A stretch of DNA of 64,000 bases, taken from positions 248,001 to 312,000 of the forward strand of contig LLEY01000039.1 of assembly GCA_001414485.1 (NCBI GenBank). Direction: 5' to 3'. Numbering within the stretch: position 1 is the first letter of the stretch; each line of letters starts with the position of its first letter. The DNA is from Calycina herbarum. Taxonomy: Eukaryota; Ascomycota; Leotiomycetes; Helotiales; Pezizellaceae. The position numbers and the translations under genes were made by a program. Positions 49,616 through 60,459 of the stretch are shown here, one piece after another. The notes under the pieces were generated by a model that made no database searches, had not been told where the DNA came from, and saw only the letters and a program-made list of their open reading frames with translations.

Positions 49616-52600
49616 ATGAGCGCAACGAAGCTTCCTCCAAACCACCTCCATGCACAAACACAAACCAAGGATGCCACTTATGGTGGCAAATCGGCAGTCA
49701 GGATGAATAAAGGCAAGATTATGAGGAAGCTGCTTGGACAGCCAGCGCCTACTCGGAACGAGAATATCGAACACACCATCTCCGATCTTCCCCAACTCCG
49801 ACCAAGCGCATCCCAGGGTACAAGTTACTCTTCCGGCGCGCCCATCGCATGCCTTGATCGATCTCCAGATGGGAAGCGCGCAGTGATTGCAGGAGCAAAG
49901 GTCTTCAAAGTCATCAATGTGGAGGGGTCAACAATCAAGGAGGAGACCGATCTGCGAGCCGGAATCACCTCCTATGCGACAACACACGATTTGTCCGCTG
50001 CGACACCTGAACAACTCAATATCAGAGCAGTAAAGTGGTCGCATGGGTTCTTAGACTCCTCTATCATAACGGCAGGTGGAAATGGGAGGATGACGATTTA
50101 TGATCTCAATCGGGGAGGAGAAGGGTATGAGGTGGTCCGAATACAAGAGCACGTCCGCCAGGTTCACAAACTCGCCATCAGCCCTTTCAAATGTAATTGG
50201 CTCCTGTCAGCAAGTCAAGATGGGACAGTAAGGAGTTTCGATCTACGGGTCCCTCAGTCGTCCAGGGGGCCAGTTTTCCGAACGTGGCAGACATTCAAAT
50301 GTAACGCAGACGCAGTTAGAGACGTAAAATGGTCACCAACAGATGGAATGGAATTTGCATGCTGCACAGACTCAGGCTCGGTTCAGAAATGGGATATAAG
50401 AAAGCCTGGCGCGCCTGTTCTCAAGCTTCCAGCACATCAGACATCGTGTTCCTCAATTTCATGGCACCCAGATGGAGAACATCTTGTGAGCGGTGGTGCA
50501 GATCAGTATTGCCATGTATGGGATTTGTCAAAGAAGGCCGATCGGAACCAGAAACCACGATATACGTTTGCAACTCCAGCCCCTGTGTCTACAGTTTCCT
50601 GGAGGCCTGCTTGCTGGTCAGCCACAGCCCATGGACATAGAGCTGCACAAGTTACCGTCGCATATGATGACTCTAGTGCTACAAAGACCCAGAATTCCAC
50701 TGTTCATCTTTGGGATCTTGCTAGACCCTCTATGCCGTTTAAAGAAATTGAACAGTGGGATACCGCTCCAAACGGTCTTTTGTGGAGTTCCAGAGATCTT
50801 TTGTGGAGTGTTGACAGAGAGGGACATTTCACTCAGACTGATGTTGCTTTCATGCCAAAAGTTATAGATCGGAGGAGCCTTTCTACTTTCGCTTTTTCTC
50901 CCGCTGGGGATGTTTTAATGATGCTGGAGGAACGCCAAGTCCCAAGGAGACGGTCCCGCCCAACAATCACACCTTCTGAGGTTTCTCCGAGTTTTCAAAG
51001 TGGTAGTGGGCCACTCTTAAGTGTTAGTAGAAGTGATTCGGAAGAAGACGTCGTGGGCAGCTTTCTCGGAACGAGACAACGGAAAACGAATCGAAGACGA
51101 AATAGCGCCAGATCCAATCCATCTTTCAGCTCGACCCCACCTAGTATGAATGGTATGGCCGATAAGATCATGTCCCTGGATGATGCGGTAAAAGTTACAG
51201 GAATTTACAAATCTCAACAAGTCATGGCTATTGGTCATGCTCCTGGTACTTCAAAACGCGTGACATATCAATATTTCACAAATCGATATTTGATGCGCCT
51301 AGATAAATACATGCGTCAAGATTCAAGTCCAACTTCCCTCGATATTAGGATAGTAGATGTCACCGATAGTTTTGCAAGAACAGCGGAAGGCGTTGGCCAT
51401 TATCGTCTGGCTCAAACATGGAGACTCCTTGGTCATACTGTTAATCTCCTCCTTACAAAACGTGCGGAATATCATCGTGAATGTAGGCTCAAGGTACCCG
51501 AGACTCCTGCAGCGAATGAAAAAGCCTTGGAACAGCTTGCTGAGCCCAAGTCTCGTGGCCATGAGACGCCTCGAAGGAAGCGAAGGGGTTGGGAAACGCC
51601 TCGGAAAAAAAGTCGTGCGCCTAGTCCTGTAGCAACTCCTCCTCGTCACCATTCGGCGATTACGATTATCCCAGATGATGTAGAGAGCACTTCGAATGTG
51701 GCTACGCCTCTTGTACGCCCTGTCCGTGACCAAATTGTTTCCCAGACCAGAGAAGCAATGCATACGCCGATAAATGTAGACGACGACGTCTTGAACCTCT
51801 CAGCTACAACAATGCTACCTTCAACGCCAAGTCCGATACCCGTTCCTGGTGCAGTTGAAAACAAGACGCGCGAATCTCCGAGTATAGATGGCTATGATTT
51901 TTATGGAGTTGACTCGGTTTCTCCAGTGGTTGACTTCCACGCCCCACAAAGGAAGCCACCGCTGAGGCTCGATTATCCAGCTCAGCGTGATTCGCAACCG
52001 ATTATCCATCCACTTCAACGCCATGATTCTGGGGAAAGCTTTCAAATGTTTTCAACCTCAAGTGAATCGCAACAAACTAAATTCTTAAGCTCTTCGACCA
52101 GCGATAAAGGTCATTCTCAGGGCCCGTCTTTAAGGGATCGAGTATCGACGTGGGAGAATAGTCTTTCATCTCAGTCAAGACGTCGTCTGGACTCTGAAAC
52201 TCTTACGGATGTTGCGGATGCTACAGATAGCAGTTCTATCGTACATACTACTCCAAGTTCGGGTGCAGCCAGCGCTGAAGTTCAAAATGGAATTCCTTAT
52301 GATCCAGCGATCCCACCAGTATTTCACTTGCAAGAGCCTTCATTACAATCAGCAACCCAAACTATTGAGTTCAAAAAGTCCGTCGAAGTTCTTCCTACTA
52401 GTCCGACCGTCACGGAGAAGCCACCTGCGGACCCTAATATTATCGAATCCGACTTCCTACCTCAACCTAATGATCCTGGATTCGCAGTTACTCCCCTAGA
52501 TCCCACAACCTTAGTTCAACAGTCGATAGAGTTCGAATGCGAGAGCGGTTCCTTAACTGCTGCTGTAATGGTCCTTCTCTTCGTGCCTCTTCTTCCCGCA

Positions 52601-53371
52601 GACGCCATTGACTCCATCTGGGCCAACGCAATAATGCGGCAATACCACCATCGCCTGACGCAAATGCAGCTTTTCACCGAGGCTGCCCTCCTGCGTAATC
52701 TATGTGCCCCGCTATACCCCTCCGTTTTCGCCATGGCACAAGAAAACATCACCATTGGTTTCTTCTGCACGACATGCGAAAAGCCCCTCGAGAACGACCC
52801 TTTAATCCCTAATTCCCAGTGGTGGTGTACAAGATGCACTGGCCCTATCGATGGATGTGCAGTATGCAAGTCCAGAGAGTTACAAGACAACAATAACTAC
52901 CCAGGAGAGAACGAAGAAGGAGCGCTGAACTTGAAGTTGTGGTGGTATTGTCCTGGTTGTGGTCATGGTGGACATACAGCTTGTATGCAGGCTTGGCATG
53001 GACCTTCTATTTTGCCATTTTCCGAATATGCCGCCAACCCCGATCCTTCAGAACCTCGTACGAATTCAGATGGTTGTTGTCCGCTTTCGGGCTGTTTGCA
53101 TCCTTGTCTCCCTGGACCTTGGCGCACCGAATTTATGAACGAGAAGAAAGCTATCAAGGAACGGGAAATGAATGCTGCGATTCGAGAGAGTTCTCACGTG
53201 CCTCGTCTGGGAAGGGGAGCTGCTCTTGGTAGGGGACCGGTGAGGAGAGATGGTCGGGAGGTTGAGCAGAGTAGGGCTGTTGAGGGGGTGAGGGTTGCTT
53301 TGCAACCGGGTGAGGGAAGGTTGGAGAAGAAAAAGAGTGTTAAGTGGGTTGCGCCTGGGGAGGGGGCTTGA
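49616..53371 (+). CDS. RTC1: RTC1/WDR24-type SEACAT (GATOR2) complex subunit
   Basis: A single intronless frame of 1251 aa. Residues about 70-430 form a WD40 propeller with repeats ending in WD-like dipeptides (RSFDLRV, VQKWDIR, CHVWDLS, VHLWDLA). A long low-complexity Ser/Pro-rich region follows (about 440-970). The C-terminus, about 1045-1165, is a zinc-binding RING-like module: CTTCEKP, WWCTRC, CAVCKSR, WWYCPGCGHGGHTACMQAWH and CCPLSGC. This order of domains, with HTAC and an interior Cys/His array, is that of yeast Rtc1/Sea2 and metazoan WDR24. These sit at the vacuole or lysosome membrane and regulate TORC1 in response to amino acids. The first Met was chosen because the conserved MRKLLGQP and IACLDRSPDGKRAV segments follow closely; MNKGKIMRK inside could be an alternative start. 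No odd features are visible. Confidence 0.92.
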   Translation: MSATKLPPNHLHAQTQTKDATYGGKSAVRMNKGKIMRKLLGQPAPTRNENIEHTISDLPQLRPSASQGTSYSSGAPIACLDRSPDGKRAVIAGAKVFKVINVEGSTIKEETDLRAGITSYATTHDLSAATPEQLNIRAVKWSHGFLDSSIITAGGNGRMTIYDLNRGGEGYEVVRIQEHVRQVHKLAISPFKCNWLLSASQDGTVRSFDLRVPQSSRGPVFRTWQTFKCNADAVRDVKWSPTDGMEFACCTDSGSVQKWDIRKPGAPVLKLPAHQTSCSSISWHPDGEHLVSGGADQYCHVWDLSKKADRNQKPRYTFATPAPVSTVSWRPACWSATAHGHRAAQVTVAYDDSSATKTQNSTVHLWDLARPSMPFKEIEQWDTAPNGLLWSSRDLLWSVDREGHFTQTDVAFMPKVIDRRSLSTFAFSPAGDVLMMLEERQVPRRRSRPTITPSEVSPSFQSGSGPLLSVSRSDSEEDVVGSFLGTRQRKTNRRRNSARSNPSFSSTPPSMNGMADKIMSLDDAVKVTGIYKSQQVMAIGHAPGTSKRVTYQYFTNRYLMRLDKYMRQDSSPTSLDIRIVDVTDSFARTAEGVGHYRLAQTWRLLGHTVNLLLTKRAEYHRECRLKVPETPAANEKALEQLAEPKSRGHETPRRKRRGWETPRKKSRAPSPVATPPRHHSAITIIPDDVESTSNVATPLVRPVRDQIVSQTREAMHTPINVDDDVLNLSATTMLPSTPSPIPVPGAVENKTRESPSIDGYDFYGVDSVSPVVDFHAPQRKPPLRLDYPAQRDSQPIIHPLQRHDSGESFQMFSTSSESQQTKFLSSSTSDKGHSQGPSLRDRVSTWENSLSSQSRRRLDSETLTDVADATDSSSIVHTTPSSGAASAEVQNGIPYDPAIPPVFHLQEPSLQSATQTIEFKKSVEVLPTSPTVTEKPPADPNIIESDFLPQPNDPGFAVTPLDPTTLVQQSIEFECESGSLTAAVMVLLFVPLLPADAIDSIWANAIMRQYHHRLTQMQLFTEAALLRNLCAPLYPSVFAMAQENITIGFFCTTCEKPLENDPLIPNSQWWCTRCTGPIDGCAVCKSRELQDNNNYPGENEEGALNLKLWWYCPGCGHGGHTACMQAWHGPSILPFSEYAANPDPSEPRTNSDGCCPLSGCLHPCLPGPWRTEFMNEKKAIKEREMNAAIRESSHVPRLGRGAALGRGPVRRDGREVEQSRAVEGVRVALQPGEGRLEKKKSVKWVAPGEGA

Positions 53372-53740
53372 GTTTATGAAGAGTAGCTCTGGATATTGGG
53401 GGTGTGTTGATTGGGTATTGTATGTACATATGGGTGAAAGGGCATACATTGGCATGGAGTAGCTCGTTTTGTGGTGTTTATGCTTCGGTTTGTGGAGGTC
53501 GAAAGGATGCAAGGAAGAAAGGATGGAAGGATGATACCCGGTGGTGTGTATTGATTACGTTGAATTGAAGCTCTAGGAATAGTGATTGAAAATGACAATG
53601 GAAAGATTGAAGTGTTGATTACCACTGGTGCCTTGTGTTCAAATGAGCGTAGACAGTCCTTAAAGACTCTAATGCTTAAGCCCCCTGTTTCCTCTTGTCA
53701 CTTAAACGTAAGGCTTATTAGTGAGGTCCAGCGAAAGTAA
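53372..53740. other. 3' flank of RTC1
   Basis: Ordinary-composition sequence between the RTC1 stop codon and the start of the repeat block. Nothing else is recognised. Confidence 0.5.
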
Positions 53741-53862
53741 TGATTAGATTAGATTAGATTAATGGCCATTAATCTAATCTAATCAACGCTTTTTAGTCGT
53801 TAATCATAATCTAATCTAATCTAATCACGTTAACCAGATTAATAATTGATTAATTGATTAGT
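53741..53862. repeat. TAATC-rich repeat, left copy
   Basis: It begins with an inverted pair (GATTAGATTAGATTAATGG facing CCATTAATCTAATCTAATC). It continues with TTAATCATAATCTAATCTAA and ends GATTAATTGATTA. From CATTAATCTAATC onward it matches 56680-56785 in the same orientation. It may be a subterminal region of the hAT-like element that lies between the copies. Confidence 0.75.
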
Positions 53863-53939
53863 ATGGCACGTGACCGTCCCGGGGGCATCGGAGTGGCGTT
53901 CCGTCGCTCCGGGACCTTAAGCGAGACCTCCTAAGCAGT

Positions 53940-54700
53940 CTTTTTACAACGTAACTTCTTTATTTTAAGCCTTAATTAATTAGCTATTAATTGTATAATA
54001 GTAAATATATATTATTAATATATATAATTACTAATATTAAGCTTTATAAGCTTTATAAGCCTTATAAATACTTAGACATAACTATTCTCTCTATATTAGC
54101 TAGGAAGTATCTACAAACACCTGCTATGTCAGCTCCTAGTGAGAGGCTCTTTAGTTAAGCTGCTCTGATTATTTCAAAGCAACGTAATAGACTCTCTCAA
54201 GAGACCTTTGAGGCTATTACTAGCTTAAAGAGCTAGGGCTTCTATATAGAGGAGGAGACAGAGGAAGAGAAGGAGAGAGTAAAGAAGGAGGAAGAGATAA
54301 CGGCACGAAACGGATACTACTACAAAAGAGGCATATGGAAGTGCGTTCGATAGAATGACATATCCGAATACTAGGCTCTGATACGAAGGAAAAGACCAAA
54401 TTGGTCTTTCCTCAAGAGAGAGTGAGAGCATCTATATACAAGAGGGCCGGACAATAACAAAAGTCCGTACCGATCCGGCTCTGACAATCCCGAAACCAAA
54501 ACTGTACCGTAATCCTGTTCCGTGCCCTCGGTATCCACCGTTCCGTAACCATCTGTGCCGTACCATACTCGGCACGTATTCTTGGCTGTTCCGATGGCTC
54601 GGCAATTCTATTAATAGCTGGCCATCACAGAAGAAGAGAAGAAGAACGGAAAGAAAGAGCCTGAGTTTGAGGATAACTACTTTATTATTAATTAGTATAT
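53940..54700 (+). mobile_element. hAT-family transposon remnant
   Basis: Plus-strand sequence from about 54111 reads TPAMSAPSERLFS, then a stop, then ISKQRNRLSQETFEAITSLKS. This is the C-terminal dimerisation region of hAT transposases (SERLFS and KRNRLSPE-F-A motifs). An acidic Glu-rich tail follows. The coding sequence is interrupted at 54296 by a solo LTR and resumes after it at 54635. The upstream part (53940-54100) is AT-rich and does not read as transposase. The N-terminal and catalytic regions are absent. I cannot define the terminal repeats. Confidence 0.72.
54296..54629 (-). mobile_element. Solo LTR, 334 bp, with GAAGA target duplication
   Basis: It shares most of its sequence with the LTR at 63628-63910 (for example AACGGCACGAAACGGATA and GTGCGTTCGATAGAATGACA). 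It ends in CATCACA. GAAGA lies on both sides (54291-54295 and 54630-54634). No internal retroelement sequence is attached, so it is the product of LTR-LTR recombination. The left terminal dinucleotide reads GA rather than TG. The strand is inferred from the related element at 63628, whose polypurine tract lies on the right. Confidence 0.85.
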
Positions 54701-54701
54701 A

Positions 54702-54871
54702 ACGTGGTTTATCACCGAGTGGCGTATATCAGCGAGTGGCGCACTTTCCCCCCACCCTACTAGTTTAATATCAGATTAATCAACTAACGTGGTTTATCAC
54801 CGAGTGGCGCATATCACCGAGTAGCGCACTTTCCCCCTACCCTACTACTTTAATATCAGATTAATCAACTA
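54702..54871. repeat. 85-bp tandem duplication of the transposon's left terminus
   Basis: Both units start ACGTGGTTTATCACCGAGTG and contain the CGCACTTTCCCCC and CAGATTAATCAAC blocks. The second unit is preceded by TA. They differ at a few positions, for example CACCCTAC-TAGT against TACCCTAC-TACT. Confidence 0.88.
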
Positions 54872-56627
54872 TAACAAATAATATTAATTAAAACTACTCA
54901 GAATCTGATAAACTAGATACATCTATAACCTCTTAACAAGTTCGTATATTATAACCAGTCTTTCCGCAAGTGCTACACCGTCGCCTAGAGGTTTGCCCCT
55001 CATTTTACCTACCCCTCTTAGAACGTATGTCGCGTCGAGCCTGTTCCTCTACCTCCTTTTAAGCTAATACGTCCTATATATCCTCTATAGTAAATGTACC
55101 TCCTTAACAGACCCGAGTCTTTTTAGCCTTGCGGCGCTTACTAAGTGCTTTATTTACCTTATAAAGGGTATAGACTTCAGCTAATAACAAAGTTATCTTA
55201 TAAGCTAATAGCTCTATACTCTTTGCTAATATAGCTATAGTCTTGAAAATAGAGGTTAGTAAGCTTCCTTAATAGCGTAAAATACGATTCTTAACTAAAG
55301 TTGTTTATAAAAGGGTATTAGTTAGGCTACGAGAGGTCTATAAGACCTAAGAGTTAGCGGCTGTAGAGAGAGGTCTAGTAGGTATAGGAGTTCGTAATCG
55401 GATATTAAGCTTTAATATTATAGCCTAAGGATTAAAAGGTACTAAGCCAGCTCTATAGAATCTAGTATAGGCGTTTTAAGTTGTTATTAATTACTTATAA
55501 GCTATATAAAAGACTAAAAATAACTTGACCTTAGTAATATAGTTAATATAAGCTTTAATAAAGGTCTTAATTTAACGTCTATATATATGTTTAAGAATAC
55601 TAAAATACCTAATATTAAGTAGCTAGGTTAAATAAGAGGAATAAGAAGGTAGGCAAAGAGTAATAATATTATTAGCTTTATAATACTCTTAAAATATAGC
55701 TAATTTATAACTCTTATATCTATCTAATACTAGCATTCGATATAGCTCTTTTATATAACCACGAGTATGTTTATCAAAGTGTCGTAGCTATTCTAGGCCT
55801 GTCTTATTATTAGTCTATCTATTACTTATAGGTTTAATAACCTAGTTATATAGGAGACTGCCCTTAGTATACTAATTCGCGAGATAATTCTTCTCTTAAA
55901 CTACTAAAAACAGAGGCACGTTCTAACCCTCGCTATTAATATAAGTAATTACTATAGCCTATTCCTAATTACTAGGCTAAACTGCCTTACCTCTACTACG
56001 TCGATTAGCGTGAGTTATAACTATTACTAGGCAGATAATTCCTATTATAAACCCTGTCTTATTAAAGTTATAAAAGTCGTAGTCTAAAATACTATATTTT
56101 ACTCTTATATTCTCTATAAGTTAAAACTACGCGCTAATAAGCTCTAGATCTTTATATAAGGTTCTTTAAAAGTTATAAATACGATTAAAACACGTCTTTA
56201 ATTCTAGTTAACGTTATATAAATCGATATACCTAGAGCTTACTAATACGTTTTCCCCTCTATAATTTAAGGATATAATTTACTATATCTTCTATACTAGC
56301 TAGTTAGGGCGTAAATCCTCTTATATCTAGATTATATATCTATCGAACAAGTGTCTTCTCTAAGTCGTTTAATTTATAATAATTAGGTTTAGTTTCAAGG
56401 TAATAGGTTTAGCCAGCTATTCTATGTTAAAGTGTTATTTTAGAGACTTTGTAGATTTTTATAGTAGAGCGACGACTAAGTTTTTTAGATGTTCGAATAG
56501 CTTTGATAGCTAGGATAATTCGTACTTCTTAGGTTTGGATTTCCATAGTTAGTTGTTAAGAAAACATGTATTAAAGTTAGTAGGTAGTAAAGTAGAGGAA
56601 AGTGCGCCACTTAGTGATAAACCACGT
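54702..56627 (-). mobile_element. Fot1/pogo-like DNA transposon with a duplicated left end
   Basis: Terminal repeats begin ACGTGGTTTATCACCGAG at 54702 and end AACCACGT-type at 56627 (TAAACCACGT), with TA outside both. The transposase is on the minus strand; the RAKKTRV segment is near 55110-55125 and the DETGF-like region near 56030-56060. It is broken by stops. The first 85 bp of the left end are present twice in tandem (54702-54786 and 54787-54871). Without the extra copy the element is 1841 bp, the normal family size. It sits in the 3' part of the hAT remnant. Confidence 0.85.
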
Positions 56628-56679
56628 TATATATAATTATATAGTAATTAATTATATTAATCTAATTAATTATGATTAA

Positions 56680-56785
56680 TCAAAACCTATTAATCTAATC
56701 TAATCAAGGAACTTATTAATCATAATCTAATCTAATCTAATCACATTAATCAGATTAAAATTGATTAATTGATTAATTTGTTCTC
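56680..56785. repeat. TAATC-rich repeat, right copy
   Basis: It is a direct repeat of 53762-53862: both contain ATTAATCTAATCTAATCAA, TTAATCATAATCTAATCTAA and TTGATTAATTGATTA. It lies just to the right of the Fot1-like element and may be the other end of the hAT element or an independent repeat. Confidence 0.75.
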
Positions 56786-57459
56786 ACGCTGGTAAGGTCT
56801 CTCGTACGTCTTTATATACTTGTTAGTATTTAGAAGTACTAGTATGCTTTGTTCACTATCTCGGATATTGACGAATCACGGTACTACTTTACAGTATTAA
56901 GTAACAAGTCTATTAAGTTAAACTATGGAATAAATTGTTAAAGAGTATTAGAATTAAGTGAATTAATTAAATAAAGTCTTATATGTTTCAAAAGTATAGA
57001 GTATTAAGTACTCATCCGAGTAACATTTCTTTATTAAGAATATCCTAGACAGTCTAGAAGAGTGGAGTTATTTTAACAAAGTTACAAACTATAGCGGTGG
57101 ATTATAGAGAAGCTAGGGTAGATCTAAATATAATTGGTCAATTATATAACTGATGAATAGGCACTCGTTCAGACAAATACACATATTAAATTGAGTGGAG
57201 TTGTATTGCCCTATCCTCGTTTGTTGTGATACAAAGTGTTAGGGGTATTGCCTGTTCAGATATAATCTTTACATGCAGTGCCTTTTTAGAAGACGAGCCA
57301 GCATCTTATTTTATTCGCCAAATCCATCCACAAAAAAGACAAAAGCGTTACATCCCAGGTTGTATGTCTCAGATCCAAAACAGGGACAACGATTCCAGGT
57401 TTCACTATCGACATCCAATCCGTCCAAAATTAGCACCGCAGAAGTTTTCCATGCCCATT
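56786..57459. other. Intergenic region
   Basis: Moderately AT-rich sequence with no coding exon that I can support. A pair of overlapping plus-strand frames at 57226-57564 is antisense to the last exon of the minus-strand gene and has no motif. Confidence 0.45.
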
Positions 57460-58743
57460 TTAGGATTCTTCCACACACGGGTTACCATCCAATTCGCCAA
57501 CGGGAGGTTGAGGGAGTTGACCCTCAGCTTGACGTCGACGAATATTCTTAGGTTTAAACTTTGACTTCTTTGCCGGTGGCTTCGGTAGCACGGAAGTTTT
57601 GCGTTTTGAAGAGGGTTTGTTTGTGGGTGTCAACTAGTACAACACATTAAGTATAGATATCTTGGATGGTAGAAAAATATATCGGGACCTACCTCTGTAT
57701 CTCCAACCGGTTCCCCTTCCTCTGAATGGCCATTGGAGGTATCGGGAATGGTAGAGGATTTGTTTGAAGGATGTGGTTTGATCATAGATGATGTATCCTT
57801 TGGATCTGGTTTAAACTAAGACACAGTTTTAGCTTTCGGCCTTTAAACAGTGGGAATAAATATGGAGACCTACCTGTTGATTTATGGTACTGTCAGTTGC
57901 GGCCAGCTCCTTTTCCACCGTATGATCGTTTAGAGTATCATTAATTGCCGTATTGTCGTTTGGAGGAGCTGCGAGCAAGGAGAACTGAGCATCTGGAGAG
58001 CCGCTGGAAATACGTTCTGTCACATGCAAGAGGGAGTTGAAGTTCTTAAGGTTATCTTGACGATTTTCCGAAACGAGATCCTCAAGGTTGGAGATTTTAG
58101 CGAACCGAATACCATATCCCATTGCGTTCCATCTATCGTGCTTGTTAAGCATAGCATGCGCTCTTTCATTCATGGCGCGGTTCGCAGTGTCAAATCCAAA
58201 CAGGTCGCCAGAGAACTCTTTTCCTGCACGCCTTGCTGCTTCCGCTACCGAGCGTAGACAGGCATCTTTTTCACCCTGGCTGATATTTCCATCTTTCAAG
58301 TACATCTTCGCACGGCTTGCATATAACATGTTGTTATCATGTATCTTATTGGCGGATTCCTGTCGATCGCGGTCTATTCCATTGCCAAGTTGATCGAGCA
58401 CTCTTAGGTGAATGTCGATTTCGCTGCATTTCATGACGTTCCGCAAAAGCATTTCAATCTGCGACTTGCGATTTTCTTCGGCATGTCGTTTTTTGCCCGA
58501 TTTATCGTTATAATCATCCCAGGAGCTTGTTATGTTTTTGTTGTTTTCGAGATCATCAGCGCAAAGAGCAAATATGAAATGAGACTTTGTGTTCTCCTTT
58601 GCGGGCATAGTTATGATGCGTTGCTGGAGGGCTTCGACGAGTTCATCACGTTTTAGATTGGTGTAATTGACAATCTGTTGCTTCTTGTCGACGGTATTAT
58701 CATCGGAGCTGTGCCACGTATTGTGGCCAGGATTGACGTTCAT
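57460..58743 (-). CDS. Hypothetical protein, 388 aa, with Lys/Arg-rich C-terminus
   Basis: Three exons on the minus strand: 57874-58743, 57693-57815 and 57460-57633. They are joined by phase-0 GT-AG introns of 58 and 59 nt, both starting GTAGGT. The conserved structure and open exons support a real gene. I do not recognise the family. The first 230 residues are charged and probably helical (NLKRDELVEALQQRI, EMLLRNVMKCSEIDIHLRVL, EKDACLRSVAEAARRAGKEF). The end is low-complexity and basic (KRKTSVLPKPPAKKSKFKPK, then RRRQ), which could be a nuclear localisation signal. No signal peptide or membrane segment is seen. The start is the only Met at the head of the open exon; an earlier exon is possible. 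It lies isolated between two transposon blocks, so it may be a lineage-specific gene. Confidence 0.65.
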
Positions 58744-60459
58744 CTTGATGACTTTGGACCGTTGTCAAGTGTTGACGTGGGTGGTTTGGTCAACTCCTCT
58801 CTGCAATGTAAAGCGGGGCAGAAGGTTCAAACCCCAGACCACATAAAGTCGCTAGCGTCATTAGCGTTCCACCTGGAGGCCTAACTGTATTGAGAATAGT
58901 ATTGCTCGCTTCTCAGCACCTATGGGGCTTGTAACACCGAAGAGAAGTTGTTGGAAAGGTTTCAAGGAAGTGGTATTGGCATTCAATATTATGAGGTAGA
59001 GAATTAGATATATATTATTATAAGGAGGGAACTAACTACTATACGTAGGAGAAAGTGTAAATACCCTAAGAGTGAGCTAACCCTAATTAGGTCTAGTTAT
59101 AAGAGTGAATATCTAATATCACAACAGAAGTGAATCAGGACTTGACAAAATCTTCGGACATTTGCCACTCAAAAGCGAAAAGATGATAGAATGACTTACA
59201 GCTTCAAGTGTCCCTTTAGTTATAGAAACTTTAGAGCAGTAGCCATTCTTGCGGTTGTTGCGAGATGATTGTTGACACTGACACATTAGCCACAACGTAT
59301 CGAGACTATATGAAATGTAGTGTCATTGACACCACGAGCGAGCTTAATTCCCGACTATTATCAGTTCAAACTACTCACCAGTAGTAGCAGAAACTTTTTG
59401 TAACTAGCAAAGAGCAGTGTTTTGGGTTCGCAGCCTTTTTGCCAGCCTAGCCTTCCTAAGGTGTCCTTCCCAATCCTTCCTCAATGTGGAAACAATCCTT
59501 CCTTTTCATATCCTCTCTTTTCAGCGAGCCCAGCCACTCCTATCCTATAACACTAGTCTTCCTTTCCTTGCCAGATAGAAAAGCTAGGATGGGAAGGATA
59601 AGGCGGGTTGCTGGGGGTTGGAAATCTCGCTTACGGGAAACCACCTCCGAGGAGCGTAAAAAGTGTTAGAGTCTCAGGGGGGTAACCTTCCTAATCATAC
59701 CCCAGCCTAGCCTCTTTTTCACCTGCCTAGCCATTCCCCTCTTTCCTAGCCACTCCAGTTCTGTTTAGAACAGGTAGCCTGCCTAGTCTCACCTGTCCTC
59801 TATCTCACATTGCCCGAGCCTAGCCTATCCTCATAGGCCTGGCTAGCCTTCCTGAGAGAGTACTCCAGGCTGGTTTAGGATCGAAACACTGGCAAAGAGT
59901 CGAACATATTTAGTTCTCACTTTGCTGACCAAATAAGACTGGGAGTTTTTCCCTAAAAAGCTACATCAGTCACACCTGCTAGTGTACCATGGTCCTGGCG
60001 TATACGAGATATACACATATGAGCCATGTATATGCGTATGCTATATCCACTTTTTTAAGCGTATGCGAGATTATCCGAGAAGTCTCTTTGATTCAAGTTC
60101 CCAGCCACCTTTTTGAAGCTATTCCCACTTTTAAGAGTAAGGAAATTTTTTAAAACCTTAAGAAGAGATTTCAATACAAAATAGATACTAGGTAGTCTTA
60201 ACTGAGTTTCTGGTTGTTTTATAGTGTTCTTAGGTAAAAAGGTAGGTAAAAAAAAGGAAGTTTTTAGGTAGGTCTAGGAGATTAGGAAATAATTAACAGG
60301 CTAGAAAAACTTTTCTTTATACTTTTCTTATCTTTTTACTACTAGAAGCTATAGTATATAGTTACCTAGGTCCTTTCTTCCTTTTTAGAGAAATATGAAA
60401 GCTTAAAGAAGAGTAGAACTAGCTTATTTCTTAAAGAATATATATACGTATATACTATA
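58744..60459. other. Intergenic region with a CT-rich low-complexity stretch
   Basis: No supported gene. Around 59437-59880 the plus strand is rich in CCTAGCC, CTTCC and CAGCCTAGCC motifs repeated irregularly, which looks like simple-sequence or old repeat DNA. Around 60000-60080 are near-palindromic TATACGAGATATAC and GTATATGCGTATGC segments. From about 60180 the composition becomes AT-rich as the third repeat block starts. Confidence 0.45.

Noticed and set aside
53066..53512. 148-codon antisense frame across the end of RTC1
   Set aside because: It is the shadow of the strongly coding plus-strand gene plus its 3' flank and has no motif.
53741..53830. Possible interstitial telomere repeat (TTAGAT/TAATC runs)
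   Set aside because: The expected fungal telomere is TTAGGG. These are TTAGATTAGATT runs, and both orientations occur side by side.
59437..59880. CT-rich stretch as a possible structured RNA or non-autonomous element
   Set aside because: The CCTAGCC and CTTCC motifs recur irregularly; no paired termini, target duplication or conserved fold could be found by eye.
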